Origin: Nothopassalora personata
Lineage: Eukaryota; Ascomycota; Dothideomycetes; Mycosphaerellales; Mycosphaerellaceae
NCBI GenBank assembly: GCA_033816765.1
Contig: CM066292.1
Span: 3,348,001 to 3,412,000, forward strand
DNA: 64,000 bases
Direction of reading: 5' to 3'
Part shown: one piece after another, positions 1 to 9,914 of the stretch
Layout: each line of letters starts with the position of its first letter
Numbering within the stretch: position 1 is the stretch's first letter
The notes under the pieces: generated by a model
The model's input: only the letters and a program-made list of their open reading frames with translations
The model's database searches: none
What the model was told of the DNA's origin: nothing
Position numbers and translations under genes: made by a program

Positions 1-660
1 GTCGCTGCCATCGGAGTCGTAGTCGGAGTCGGAGTCCGAGTCGTACCCTCCATATCCACTCAGCTTGCTGCGTCCTCCGCCGCGCATGGCTCTTCTTGCC
101 TGACCGTCGCCGCCCGGCCCACGCATCAGAGGGTTCGCGCCCGCGACACCACCACCGGCGGCGGCATCATTCTGCTCACCTGGACCCTGCTGTTCGGCTC
201 CATTCTGCGGGGCGCCTTCATTTAGCTGGGCGCCTCCACCTGGCTGTGCGTCTCCGTCCTGCTGCGCGCCAGGACCATTTAGTCCGCCTGGTTCCCTTCG
301 ATCCTGGCCCATTCCACCAACGCCAGCGCCACCCATCCTGCCTTGACCATCCATCATGGCTTGCTGCATTCCGAGAAGATACGCGTTGCGTCCCATGTGC
401 GCCATCATGCCTTGACGACCGCCCATCATTCCTGGATGGCCCATCATACCTGGTCCTCCCATCATACCTGGTCCTCCCATCATACCAGGTCCTCCCATCA
501 TGCCAGCACCGCCCATCATGCCAGCACCGCCCATCACACCTGGGCCGCCCACCATGCCGCCCATACCGCGGGCTTGCATGTTGCGCTGTGCATTTGCTTG
601 AAGGAATTGTCGTAACGCTACGTCCCTGGGGTTGTCTGAGTTCATCCAGTTGTAGTTCAT
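1..660 (-). CDS. Gly/Met-rich low-complexity protein (3' end beyond window)
   Basis: The reading frame opens at the ATG at 660 (MNYNWMNSDNPRDVALRQFL) and stays open for 220 codons to the window edge, so the C-terminus is missing. After about 35 ordinary residues come repeats of the type GGAGMMGGPGMM, then a Gln/Gly/Asn/Pro-rich stretch, then a basic patch (RRAMRGGGRSK) and an acidic Ser/Asp/Tyr tail (SDSDSDYDSD) still open at base 1. I see no signal peptide or membrane segment, and I do not recognise a catalytic family. Continuous frame with strong residue bias supports a real gene. A second Gly/Met-rich gene lies 584 bp away on the same strand, so the two may be diverged tandem relatives, although their N-termini differ. 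The function is unknown; a disordered, phase-separating or RNA-associated protein is only a guess. Confidence 0.7.
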   Translation of the reverse strand, partial: MNYNWMNSDNPRDVALRQFLQANAQRNMQARGMGGMVGGPGVMGGAGMMGGAGMMGGPGMMGGPGMMGGPGMMGHPGMMGGRQGMMAHMGRNAYLLGMQQAMMDGQGRMGGAGVGGMGQDRREPGGLNGPGAQQDGDAQPGGGAQLNEGAPQNGAEQQGPGEQNDAAAGGGVAGANPLMRGPGGDGQARRAMRGGGRSKLSGYGGYDSDSDSDYDSDGSD

Positions 661-1244
661 GATGACAGTTCCGATTAGTTGTGGAGATTAGATTTGATTC
701 TTGATCTGGTGGGTTCCCACTGTCGAGAGAGCTACGTGTTTTGCGGTTCTTGAGTTTATCGAGTAAGGAGAAGTGGGAGGAAGGGGAGGATATAGTATTT
801 CGGAGGGACTGAAGGTCACAGTCATGTATACAGTCGTGGTCAAACGCTACTGTGCAGAGTGTAGAACGGCAGCTCTGACGCTAAACATCGGTGATAGTGG
901 TGATCGTGAAGCTCCAAACATCGCTGGTGAACGATAAGCATCCAGGGTGAGCAAACACATTGTGTTGCTGAGGACATTATTAACGATTGATGCATAGCAG
1001 CAGATGGCACACGATCGACTGGACAGCACATCGGCAGGTATTGTAGTACGTGGACTACGTTCATAGCACTTAGCTTGGTCGTGGACATGACAAGGACAGG
1101 CCAGTGGCAATATGTTATTGGCAAAGAAACGGCAGAAAGAAAATTCATCGTAGAGGTCGCTCCAATGCTACAACTAATTGCACTACACATCAACACCATT
1201 TCGCCTGACCAGGACTTAGGGGTAGAACTCAGCACGGTCAGCCT
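661..1244. other. intergenic, between the two Gly/Met-rich genes
   Basis: No convincing gene is visible. The part next to 660 is presumably the 5' region of the Gly/Met-rich gene to its left. The short frames here have no domain signal. Confidence 0.4.
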
Positions 1245-1568
1245 CTACCACCCATGTCCCATCCCTCCCATCCCTCCACCCATGCCACCCATACCCATGC
1301 CACCCATTCCGCCCATTCCACCGCCCATTCCGCCTCCCATCCCCATACCACCCATCCCCATACCCATTCCAGGGGTGGACCCCATCATGCCCTGTCCACC
1401 GCCAAGGCCGAACATAGCATTAGCATACTCGTAACCCCCAGTCATCATTGCTCGCATATAAGGATGCATGCGTGCCTGGAATTGCGGGTCATTCAAATCG
1501 AATTGATAGAGCGGTTGAGCATAAGGGGACATGGCCAAGGACATGAAAATAGGGGCGCCGTTGTCCAT
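1245..1568 (-). CDS. small Gly/Met-rich protein
   Basis: A 107-residue frame starting at the ATG at 1568 (MDNGAPIFMSLAMSPYAQPL). The frame is open further upstream, but that part looks like untranslated sequence, so I took the first ATG followed by coherent sequence. Residues 1-60 are ordinary (PLYQFDLNDPQFQARMHPYM, a Tyr/Met-rich stretch). Residues about 65-107 are almost pure Gly/Met (GMGMGGMGMGGGMGGG) and end GHGW. No signal peptide or transmembrane segment is seen. The tail resembles the repeat part of the larger gene at 1-660 on the same strand, so the two may share ancestry or simply the same low-complexity bias. The family is not recognised. Confidence rests on the frame and composition only. 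Confidence 0.55.
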   Translation of the reverse strand: MDNGAPIFMSLAMSPYAQPLYQFDLNDPQFQARMHPYMRAMMTGGYEYANAMFGLGGGQGMMGSTPGMGMGMGGMGMGGGMGGGMGGMGGMGMGGMGGGMGGMGHGW

Positions 1569-2036
1569 GCTGGAGAAGAAGCAGTTCCTGAAAGAGTTGT
1601 GGGTGTGTGGTGATTTTGTGTGGTTAAGAGATGTCAAAGTGGTTTTTCGGTTGAGGATGTGAGGAAGGGTGGAGGACGTGGTCGAGGAGGATATAAGTAG
1701 CTGCTGACTTTGTGGAATATTGTTATTCAAAAGATAATGAATATAGAAAAAGAGGTGCTGTGTGGCGTTGATGATGGTGTAAAGAATGCGTTGCGGACAT
1801 GCACTGCAGTGACTTATGCCAGGTTCATGTTGCAGGCGTGAAGCTCCGATGCAGATCAAATCTGGCAGATGCATTGATTGCTGAGATCGAAATCGTCGTT
1901 AGATCCTTCCCTGGTTGAGACACTCTTTGCCCAACCTTCAACCGGTGGTTTCCAGCCTCGCACACATTTCTCGCCCACTGTCATTACCAATTACATAAGG
2001 CATCCCTTCCCCAACCACCTCTAGCGTTCTCGTCCA
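1569..2036. other. intergenic
   Basis: This stretch holds the probable promoter of the small Gly/Met-rich gene and the 3' side of RPB10. I see no further gene or repeat. Confidence 0.4.
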
Positions 2037-2360
2037 TCACTTCCTCCTGGGCCCCTTGAACCAGCTCCTCGTATCCTCCCCCCTATTGATCGCCTCCATA
2101 ATCATATGCGCCTCATCAGTCCCAAACCCCAGAAACTTCTGCACCATATCCACATGCGTCAACATCATCCTCCTGCAGCAATACCGCTCCAATCCAATGA
2201 TGTCCATCGCGTCGCCATCGTTCATCAATTTTGTCTGTGGTGTGCCGGTCTTTGCTGTGGCTTCGATGTCTGGGACCTCGGAGGAGATCAGGTTGACGTA
2301 TTGTTCGAAGAGTTGGGCGATGGGTTTGCCGCACGTAAAGCAGCGGATTGGGATGATCAT
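2037..2360 (-). CDS. RPB10: RNA polymerase I/II/III common subunit RPB10 (ABC10-beta)
   Basis: This is the zinc-binding subunit shared by all three nuclear RNA polymerases. The single-exon, 107-residue protein starts MIIPIRCFTCGK. The four zinc ligands are visible as C7-x2-C10 and the vicinal pair C61-C62 in ERYCCRRMMLTHVDM, the family signature. Yeast RPB10 is about 70 residues. Here about 16 extra residues sit between the two halves of the zinc site (around residues 30-48), and the C-terminus is about 20 residues longer and basic (ending KGPRRK). No introns are needed. The extension looks like a lineage feature rather than an annotation error, because the frame stays open with no splice signals. 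Confidence 0.95.
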   Translation of the reverse strand: MIIPIRCFTCGKPIAQLFEQYVNLISSEVPDIEATAKTGTPQTKLMNDGDAMDIIGLERYCCRRMMLTHVDMVQKFLGFGTDEAHMIMEAINRGEDTRSWFKGPRRK

Positions 2361-3636
2361 TGTTGTGAAGTTGAAAGATGGGTGTATTGTAGAGAAAGTG
2401 CGAGGTGGAATGGTTATGTGTGAGTGAACCGTCGCGATGATGCTGAGTTTCGAACAGTGATATTGATATAGTTCGACAACGTTCTTTGTGCTGTGGTTCC
2501 AGTTCTTTGTTCATTCGGCTGCGTTGAGTACGGGATGTTGTTGACACGTTCCTATGCGCATCCCTTACGTGGTCCAAACGCTGCACGTCGCTTGACCCGA
2601 CAGACTCATTTTAAATCCACATCCGCTATCCGCTATGCAAGTTCCCGATTTTCAACACAGACCCTTGATCGATCCGAAGGTTGTACTTTTAGTATAGACG
2701 CACTGGTCATGTGGAAGCAAGCGCGTCGATTGGCTGCAATTCTGGATCCGTTCAGAACCAGGCTAACGAGATGGCCTCAGAAGTGTCAAGGCGCTGTAGG
2801 TGGCACGCCACTGCCGTCCATAATAAAGTAGATTGCTCAGCCAAGGAACCGAATTCGCGGTGTTTCTGCTGTTCATGCGCTAGTGTATCCTCACTCCAAT
2901 CCCATACCACCGCTATGCCAACTGTACGCTGCAAATCAAACTGGTATCATGTGTATGCTTTCGATCTTATTCCTTTCAAATCATGTATCACGGAGTCTCA
3001 CGCCCATCCGACAGTTTCTCTGGCTGCTCCTCACGCCACTCAACATGCTTCGTCCTCATCTCCAGGAAGAAGATGCCAGGATGCGCAATAGCCATAAGTA
3101 CATACTGTTGCCGGCGAGGTTCGAGTAGTATCGATCGGGCACTGGTGTGACGTCTTGACAGAAGTCGCGGTGTGCCATCGTCTTCGGCCGAGAGGAAGCT
3201 GCGTAAGAAGGTTGTCTGTGATGAATAAGATCTTATGACCAGGACGTATTATCCGAGTGGCGGTCTGGGTCCCAATTGGCTTTGTTCGTCGACCAGTACG
3301 AGAAGAAGAGATGGGTTCGATGCGAAAGGTCCTGTACAAAAACAATCTTGAGATCCCGTCGTACCTTTACTACTTGCCACGTAAAAGTCTTCATTATTGA
3401 CAGCGTTCGGATAGCTGCAGAGTGCATCGTGCGTCGTACGCTAACCATTGAGAGGTATTACCAAGGATAACATCTAGCCGATTGGAGTAAGCGAACCGAG
3501 AAAGCACTGGCTTGACCAATTGCTGAGCGGGTGCTTTCTTCGTTTCGAATCTGACAGCTTGCACCCACCCAGATTTCGTATATCGTGAGGCATACGGTCT
3601 GACGCCGAGTGAAGGAATCAGCTGGCGGTGAATGCA
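2361..3636. other. intergenic, no gene recognised
   Basis: The left end is the RPB10 5' region. Several short frames occur on both strands, but none carries a recognisable domain or coherent coding composition. Confidence 0.4.
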
Positions 3637-4802
3637 TGCAGCAGATGCGCGATGCCGAGGCTGTGATTCCCTTGTGCTGATCAGCCACTAGTGTGGTGAA
3701 GCACGACCGATTTGCAACAACTGCCGGCGTCGCAGCACCGCCTGCGAATATGTAAGCGACAATGTCAAGCAGAGTGAGGCATCCTCGGAGACGAGCTCCA
3801 GTGGTGTGGACAAAGCGCCGGAGTTGAACACTTCGACAGCCTGTACCTGGTGTTGATGCACAGATACTCGACGTCGACATCTCTACATCTGTTCCTAGCT
3901 CCAGAGTCGCCCAGGATCTGGCAAGTAGAGGAACCTCTTGTCGAGGAAAGCCATGCTGTGCTTCAACATGGCATGCTTGCTCTTGCAGCGATGGACCTTG
4001 CGTGCGTGGCGGCTGCACAAGGCGATGCTGTGGGGATGGCAAGATGATGCCGTGCACATGAACTCCATTATCAACAGATAGCTTTGGCGATCTTGCGGAA
4101 GATGCTCATGGCCAACGACGAGGATGAGCAGAAGCAGAACGTTATGTTTATCTTGTCTGCAATTCTGGTCATTGTTGCGTTCTCGTCAGCACTTTCGGCC
4201 GAGACAAGACCTACGCTGGCTGAGATTTTCGCTCTATTGGTGCTGTATCGTGGGCCAACGGCGATGCGGTAGCAGCATCACAACGGTGCAAATAAGGAGC
4301 TTGTCGCGGCGCTCTTTCCCAAAGATGAGTCAGTCGCATCAAGCCTGGGACAACTGGCATTGCAATCGACGAAGAACTCTCCCGACTTCCCTAAGCATTC
4401 TGATCTTGACGAAGTTTGCACGGAAGCATCGTCCCAGCTTCGGCAGGCCAGGAGTGGTATCCGCAGGACTTCCGTGCGATGCCATGGTTCTGTTGAAAGC
4501 TGGCTATGAGTGAGACGTCTGATGCTTAAAGATCCATCTATTCCTGCTTGTTGTCGCGGACAATATAGTCCCTATGAATGTTTGCTTGTCTGTGTGTGTG
4601 GAAGATGGTGTGAGAAGAGTCTTAGACAATCAACAGGTTCCCGGGCCTGATGTCCGAAGAGCTCATGCAGCAGGTGTGTGAGCATAGAGAAATGGCTGTG
4701 AGAGTACTGCTGGAGAAGGCATCGATATTGGCACACTTAAGGACAGGTGGTGGATCAGTGTGTGGCATAGCATTCTCTCATCCGCGATCCATGGTGTGGT
4801 GA
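3637..4802 (+). pseudogene. decayed Zn(II)2Cys6 transcription factor (sterol-uptake/UPC2-like)
   Basis: Several pieces fit a Zn2Cys6 regulator in order. At 3637-3660 a possible first zinc half-site reads ACSRCAMPR. At 3692-3751 the second half reads CGEARPICNNCRRRSTACEY, preceded by an acceptor-like ...CACTAG. A 50-bp intron (GTAAGC at 3752 to CCAG at 3801) then leads in frame into 3802-4509. That part matches the UPC2-type C-terminal region (WCGQ..., SHAVLQHGMLALAAMDLA, AEIFALLVLYRGP). This frame is broken by TGA at 4045 and TAG at 4270. A further family-like block (FPGLMSEELMQQVCEHREMA) lies at 4638-4799 in another frame. Family members are intact proteins of several hundred residues that activate transcription in the nucleus. 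With two nonsense codons and a damaged first finger this copy is probably dead, although unrecognised introns cannot be excluded. Confidence 0.6.
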
Positions 4803-5095
4803 ATGCAGAAGGACTCACTTTGCCACCCCTAGCGGACGACGAACTGCATACTTGATGTATCAGATGTTGACAAGATTTTAAGCCAAATATTGTTGTGAGC
4901 GAGTTTGGTCAACGGCTTTAGAGAAGATGTGTTGGTGAACGATGTGGCAACGGTTGGAAACTGCCAAGATTTTCGAGCAGAAAGGGCTTAGCGTCAATCG
5001 ACACACGAAATTCATCGATGAACCGCTTGCTCCGGCAGCTTTCGCAGCCTTTGCAGCGACAACGTCAGTCGACACGAAGCAGCACAGCACTCGCA

Positions 5096-6354
5096 ATGGC
5101 CTCCAGACCGACTGTCACCGTCCACGGTGCCGATGGCGCCGCCTCCAAGGACACCCTCACCCTGCCTGCCGTCTTCAAGGCCCCAATCCGATCGGACATT
5201 GTCCAGTACGAACACACCCGCCGCGAGCACAAGAGATGAAGGAGGATGAGGACACATGGGCTAACAACCCCGCAGGCAGGTGCACACCGGCATGGCCAAG
5301 AACAAGCGCCAGCCATACGCCGTGAGCGAGAAGGCCGGCCACCAGACCAGTGCTGAGTCCTGGGGTACTGGTACGTCACCCTTCAGAGCGGCATTGGCGA
5401 TGCATACAGGAGGCAAGGACATCAGTACTGATACTCTGCTCAGGTCGCGCCGTCGCACGTATCCCACGTGTGTCTGGTGGTGGTACTCACCGTGCAGGTC
5501 AGGCTGCATACGGCAACATGTGCCGCTCTGGTCGCATGTTTGCACCCACCAAGGTCTGGCGCAAGTGGCACCAGAAGATCAACCTTGGCCAGAAGCGTTT
5601 CGCAACTGCCTCTGCCATCGCCGCCACCTCGAGCGTCGCCCTTCTCCTCGCCCGCGGTCACCACGTCTCCACCGTCCCCGAGGTCCCACTCGTTGTTTCC
5701 TCGTCCGTCTTCGCCAACGGGGCCATCAAGAAGACCTCCGCCGCTGTCGGTCTCCTCAAGGCTGTCGGTGCCGATGCCGATGTCCAGAAGGTCAAGAACT
5801 CGCGCAAGCTCCGCGCAGGCAAGGGCAAGCTGAGGAACCGTCGCCACCGGCAGCGCCGTGGCCCTCTCGTCATCTACGACCCGGAGAAGGACGGCAAGGA
5901 CATTGTCACTGCTTTCCGCAACATTCCAGGCGTTGAGACTTCTTCAGTCTACTCACTCAACCTCCTCCAGCTCGCACCAGGTGGTCACCTCGGCCGCTTT
6001 GTCGTCTGGACCTCCTCCGCATTCTCTGCCCTCGACACCGTCTACGGCAGCACCACCACCCCATCCGAGCTCAAGAAGGATTTCCTCCTCCCGAGCAACG
6101 TTGTCTCCCAGCCAGACATTGCCAAGCTCATCAACAGCTCCGAAGTCCAGTCCGTGCTGCGACCAGTCAAGGGCGGTGCCGTCAGCAAGCGCACCGTTGT
6201 GCAGAAGAAGAACCCACTCAAGAACAAGCAGGTTCTCCTCCGTCTCAACCCCTACGCCAAGGCATACTCGAAGGAGGGTCTTGGGCACGTCAAGGCGGAT
6301 GACAAGGTTATCGAGAAGGAGAAGGCTTTCGAGGCCACTCTCCACGAGAACTAA
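5096..6354 (+). CDS. RPL4: 60S ribosomal protein L4 (uL4), three exons
   Basis: A structural protein of the cytosolic large ribosomal subunit. Exons are 5096-5205, 5276-5370 and 5444-6354 (1116 nt, 371 residues). Both introns are textbook: GTACGA...CTAAC...GCAG (70 bp) and GTACGT...CTCAG (73 bp). The joined frame gives the family N-terminus ([20 protein letters not shown], then [20 protein letters not shown]). The highly conserved core follows ([75 protein letters not shown]). The conserved [19 protein letters not shown] stretch lies near the C-terminus, which ends EATLHEN. The length is normal for a fungal uL4. The coding DNA is rich in C-ending codons, as expected for a highly expressed gene. 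The only uncertainty is the transcript ends. Confidence 0.97.
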
Positions 6355-6757
6355 GCATCCTTCTTTTTGTCTAATGGTTTACGGAAGCGATGGCGGCTTG
6401 GGATCGGCTGCCTGGAGTTCATAGCACTTGCAAATGATCAAGGCTACCTTCTGACGTTCACCATGATATCTCGACATTCTTAGTACTGCATGGTCTGCAA
6501 ACACAATCCAGATTCATATATGCTAACCGCTTGGAGATCTTAGCCGCTGTGACTTCACGCACCGAGGATCGATTGCAAAGACGAACCCTTTGTCGATAGG
6601 CGCTCGCTAAGACACAGCACACATGGGTGTATCTGCAGGCGCCCTCGGCAAGGCTTGGCATCCAGCTTGACCCCATATGCAAGCCACGAACATAAGGCTG
6701 CAAGACCACCGTATCTCTTGTCACACAAGACCAGGATAAGAAATCACGATCCAAGCA
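6355..6757. other. RPL4 3' region and intergenic sequence
   Basis: No further gene or repeat is recognised here. Confidence 0.4.
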
Positions 6758-7087
6758 ATGCTCACCATCCTCAACACCACTCTAATCTTCTTCCTGTTCA
6801 TCCCTCCCCTGGTTTCGCTAGGAATCCAAGCCACAATCCGGATCTACTTCGACAAGAACATAGGACAGTCGATTTCATGGCGACACGATGGCCTCGGAAG
6901 GTCGCGCTCTGTTGCAATCGTTACGGAACATCTTCGACTGGGATCGCACGTAGCGCTGATCGTCGCTGCTGCGCTGGTATTGGCAGCTGTGGTGGCGGCG
7001 CTCTTCTATGGAGCTAGTAGGCGGTGGAGTAGGTATGTTGATCAAAAGGAAAGACGAGAAGAGCATGGGGCACTGACGACAGCATAG
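6758..7087 (+). CDS. small two-pass membrane protein, hypothetical
   Basis: A 109-residue frame beginning MLTILNTTLIFFLFIPPLVS. It has a hydrophobic segment at residues about 3-25 and another at about 66-90 (VALIVAAALVLAAVVAALFY), followed by a basic tail (SRRWSRYVDQKERREEHG). The length, two well-formed membrane segments and positive residues after the second segment suggest a real small membrane protein, possibly the first exon of a longer gene. No domain is recognised. Neighbours (RPL4 upstream, a secreted wall protein downstream) give no clue to function. Confidence 0.4.
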   Translation: MLTILNTTLIFFLFIPPLVSLGIQATIRIYFDKNIGQSISWRHDGLGRSRSVAIVTEHLRLGSHVALIVAAALVLAAVVAALFYGASRRWSRYVDQKERREEHGALTTA

Positions 7088-8042
7088 CGTAAGGAGAAGA
7101 TCATGAGTCTGGTGTATCACACCTCACTAGCTTCAGCCGCGATGGCTAAGTTCGTCGCGCTGATCTACACAAGCATGGAGACTCAGCGGAGTGATACATG
7201 GAGGTGTCGGCGTAGTCTCCAGCCACATCCAACCAGTAGCACAAAGCTCATGGCCTTCGGGTGCCTGTCATTAGGCAAACCTGAGATCCTTCGGTATCGA
7301 GATGACACGACGTGCTGTCAGTCATGAATCGCGGGGAGCCGCGACGTGAGATGTGGAGGTCTGTCTATTTTTGGGCCATCGGGCCGAGATTTTCCAGTGC
7401 TTTTTTCTCTTCCAGCACCGAGGCAACGTACAAATATGACCGCAGCACTTGACAGTTGACACCATCTAAGGTTGCACAAGAGCTGGCCATGTGGCTGTAG
7501 TGGCACATCTATTCACGTACCTGCGTCCTTCGGCGTCGCTCACTGTATAGGATTAGCCTATTCACTCGGTCGAGCATTAGCGAGCTGACAGCACAGCCCT
7601 CCACACACATCCGGCAGCGACAAGCGGTCCTCCTCCTCATGCCTGGACACCTGACATCGGAGGCCCCGATGGACACCGCTATCCGGCGCGCAGTCCTCTA
7701 TCAGAGTCTTTGCTCGTATTGTGCCCAAGCGTCACATCGGCAATACTCTGATTAGCAACACCTGAACCGCGTCACATGTGTTGGCTGCTGACTGTGGCGT
7801 TGTCTATGCTAGAGGCGAGTGAGTATATCATACTTGACATCTTGCTGCTGGTATCATTCCTCGCTATCATCAGTACAACAGCAACAAGCAACAGCAGTTT
7901 TCTCGTCTCCTTATTTCCTTGTTTCCTTGCGTCTGTCAGAGGTCCCCTACGCTCGAGGCCTCCTCTTCTCTCGCTTGCAAACAGCTCCAATCAATATCAC
8001 CAGCATACTTCTTCATTAATACACATCAAAAGGACAAGCAAG
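7088..8042. other. intergenic and promoter of the secreted wall protein
   Basis: No supported gene. The last 250 bp before 8043 is pyrimidine-rich with CAA-rich runs, like a fungal promoter and 5' leader. The open frame through it is not credible as protein. Confidence 0.4.
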
Positions 8043-9101
8043 ATGCAATACGCAATCCCATTCCTCGCCATCCTTGGCGCAGTATCTGCTCTCCCGCATG
8101 CACCAGATGCGTATGGACCACACCCGCCGCAGTACAACACTACGACCAGCTCAAGCAGCTCATCGACCTGGAGCTCGTCATCCAGCCCAAGCAGCACCTG
8201 GACTCAGACGCCTTCCTCGTACCCATGGTCCTCTTCTTCCAGCAGCGTCTCGAGCTCTACGACCAAGGTTGTGCCTCCTCCAAGTGGCTACACCCACTCG
8301 AGCAGCAGCAGCACCAGCAGCAGCACTACGAGCTGTAGCAACTCGACTTCCGGGATTGTGCCTCCACCAAGTAGTCACCCTCATACAGGTCCTTCTTCAC
8401 ACAAGCCTCATCCATATTCAACTGGCGGCAAACCAAGCCCTCCACCAGTCTACCCTACAGGCGGCCAATCAAAACCACCTCAACCGCATCCTACAGGCAG
8501 TTATCATCCAAGCAAGCCTATTACAACTCAGACGGTGACCGGCTACATCACGACGACCAAGACTGCCACCATCACGAAGACGGTTCCAACTCTTGTGCCA
8601 TGCTCTACCGAGACTTCCTCGAACGGCCAACACTGGTGGACCACGTACCTTTCCACTTCTTACGTTACGATCACCACCACTTCATGCGACACTTCGGTCT
8701 ACCCAGCTCCCACGCCATACCACCCAGGCGGCCAACCCCAACAGCCAGGTAAATCTTACCCAGGCACTCCAGGTCAAAGCTACTGCCCAGCTCCCGTGAC
8801 TGTCACCAAGACCATCACCGCTATCGACAGCAAGCCAACTCCATCTGCGGGCGGTGAATGTAAGCATTGCGCGACTGAGACGGTCGTCATTACTCTGCCC
8901 CACGACTACACCACCACGATGACCGTGACCTACACCGCACCATCTAACAAGCCAACTCACGGTGGCAAGCCAGGACCATGGTACCCAAAGCCAGACACTA
9001 CCACTGTGAAGCCACACCCAACTGGCGCGGCTCCATCTGAATACAAACCACACCACCCAGCTCCTCAGCCATCGGGATACAAGCCGCAGCCACAGCCATA
9101 C

Positions 9102-9132
<31 letters not shown>

Positions 9133-9206
9133 CGAGCTCCAGCCAAACCTCGACTTCTACTTGGGGCGTGAAGCCATCTGCCTACGGGTACGGTCACCAG
9201 TGGTAA
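8043..9206 (+). CDS. secreted Ser/Thr/Pro-rich cell-wall-type protein
   Basis: A 387-residue protein starting at the ATG at 8043 (MQYAIPFLAILGAVSALPHA), a clear signal peptide with probable cleavage after SALP. The frame is open further upstream, but that part is leader sequence. Residues about 35-110 are Ser/Thr tracts. A Pro/Gly/His linker (TGGKPSPPPVYPTGG) follows, then three Thr/Val modules (TVTGYITTTKTATITKTVP, PVTVTKTITAID, CATETVVITLPHDYTTTMTV) with a few cysteines. The end is a poly-Ser tract (CAG-phase repeat at 9103-9132) and WGVKPSAYGYGHQW. No GPI signal is seen, so it is either freely secreted or held in the wall by other bonds. The composition implies heavy O-glycosylation. Similar secreted Thr-rich proteins are common in plant-associated Dothideomycetes; no enzymatic role is indicated. 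Confidence 0.8.
9103..9132 (+). repeat. (CAG)n microsatellite in coding sequence
   Basis: Ten CAG/AGC units in the wall-protein gene, read as a serine run. Length polymorphism would change the poly-Ser tract without shifting the frame. Confidence 0.9.
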
Positions 9207-9914
9207 AGATCGAACAGACTACCATGCGTGGAGTCGACTCCGACGGTGTACAGAACAGTATATGAACAGTAATCACGAAGACAGTCCTTTGACATAGCAT
9301 GATTGGAATGAGGCATGGTTCAAACCTACGTTAGTGGCGCGGCGTTTTTCATAGATAGAGACTTGGGCGGCAGTACAGCATGGAGCTGCTACTTGCACTT
9401 CTTCTTTTGGGACATGGTACCTTCCATGTGAACACAATTCACTTCATTTTCTCCGCTCGTCTAGTCATTTCCTTCCCTCAGTAGCTTGGCAGTCGAATTT
9501 CGAAGCAATAATAACAGTACCGAAATCTTCTCATCTGGGTATGTCTAGATTTCGCATTGACTGCCCGCAGATATCGGATGCGTGCCCTCGGGGAATCTTT
9601 TGCAAGTGAGCCACTTACTAATAAGCTTCGAAACATGACGGCAACACTTTAGGAGCACGTTCCCACGACCAAACCTCATTTTCATCTCTCGATCGAGCTG
9701 AGCAAGCCATGCCACTCGGCTGGGTTCCGCAACAGTTCGGTATTCAACGGCGCGGAAGTTGACGTTAGCCTTCTGGTGTCTTTCACCACGGTGCGCCAGA
9801 AGGTGTTGCCTTTAAAGGAAGTATATGTACTGTCAACGTCGCTGGAGACATTCCTCCAATAAGCCCACATCGAATGACAAGTACGACTCGACATTCTAGC
9901 GGCAGAAGGACAAG
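9207..9914. other. intergenic
   Basis: This is the 3' region of the wall-protein gene and the promoter of the beta-propeller gene. Nothing else is recognised. Confidence 0.4.

Noticed and set aside
3458..4057. 199-codon minus-strand frame
   Set aside because: No domain or plausible composition, and the plus strand carries readable Zn2Cys6 regulator sequence in the same place.
7776..8042. Upstream extension of the wall-protein frame
   Set aside because: It would put about 90 residues ahead of a clear signal peptide; the ATG at 8043 is the credible start.
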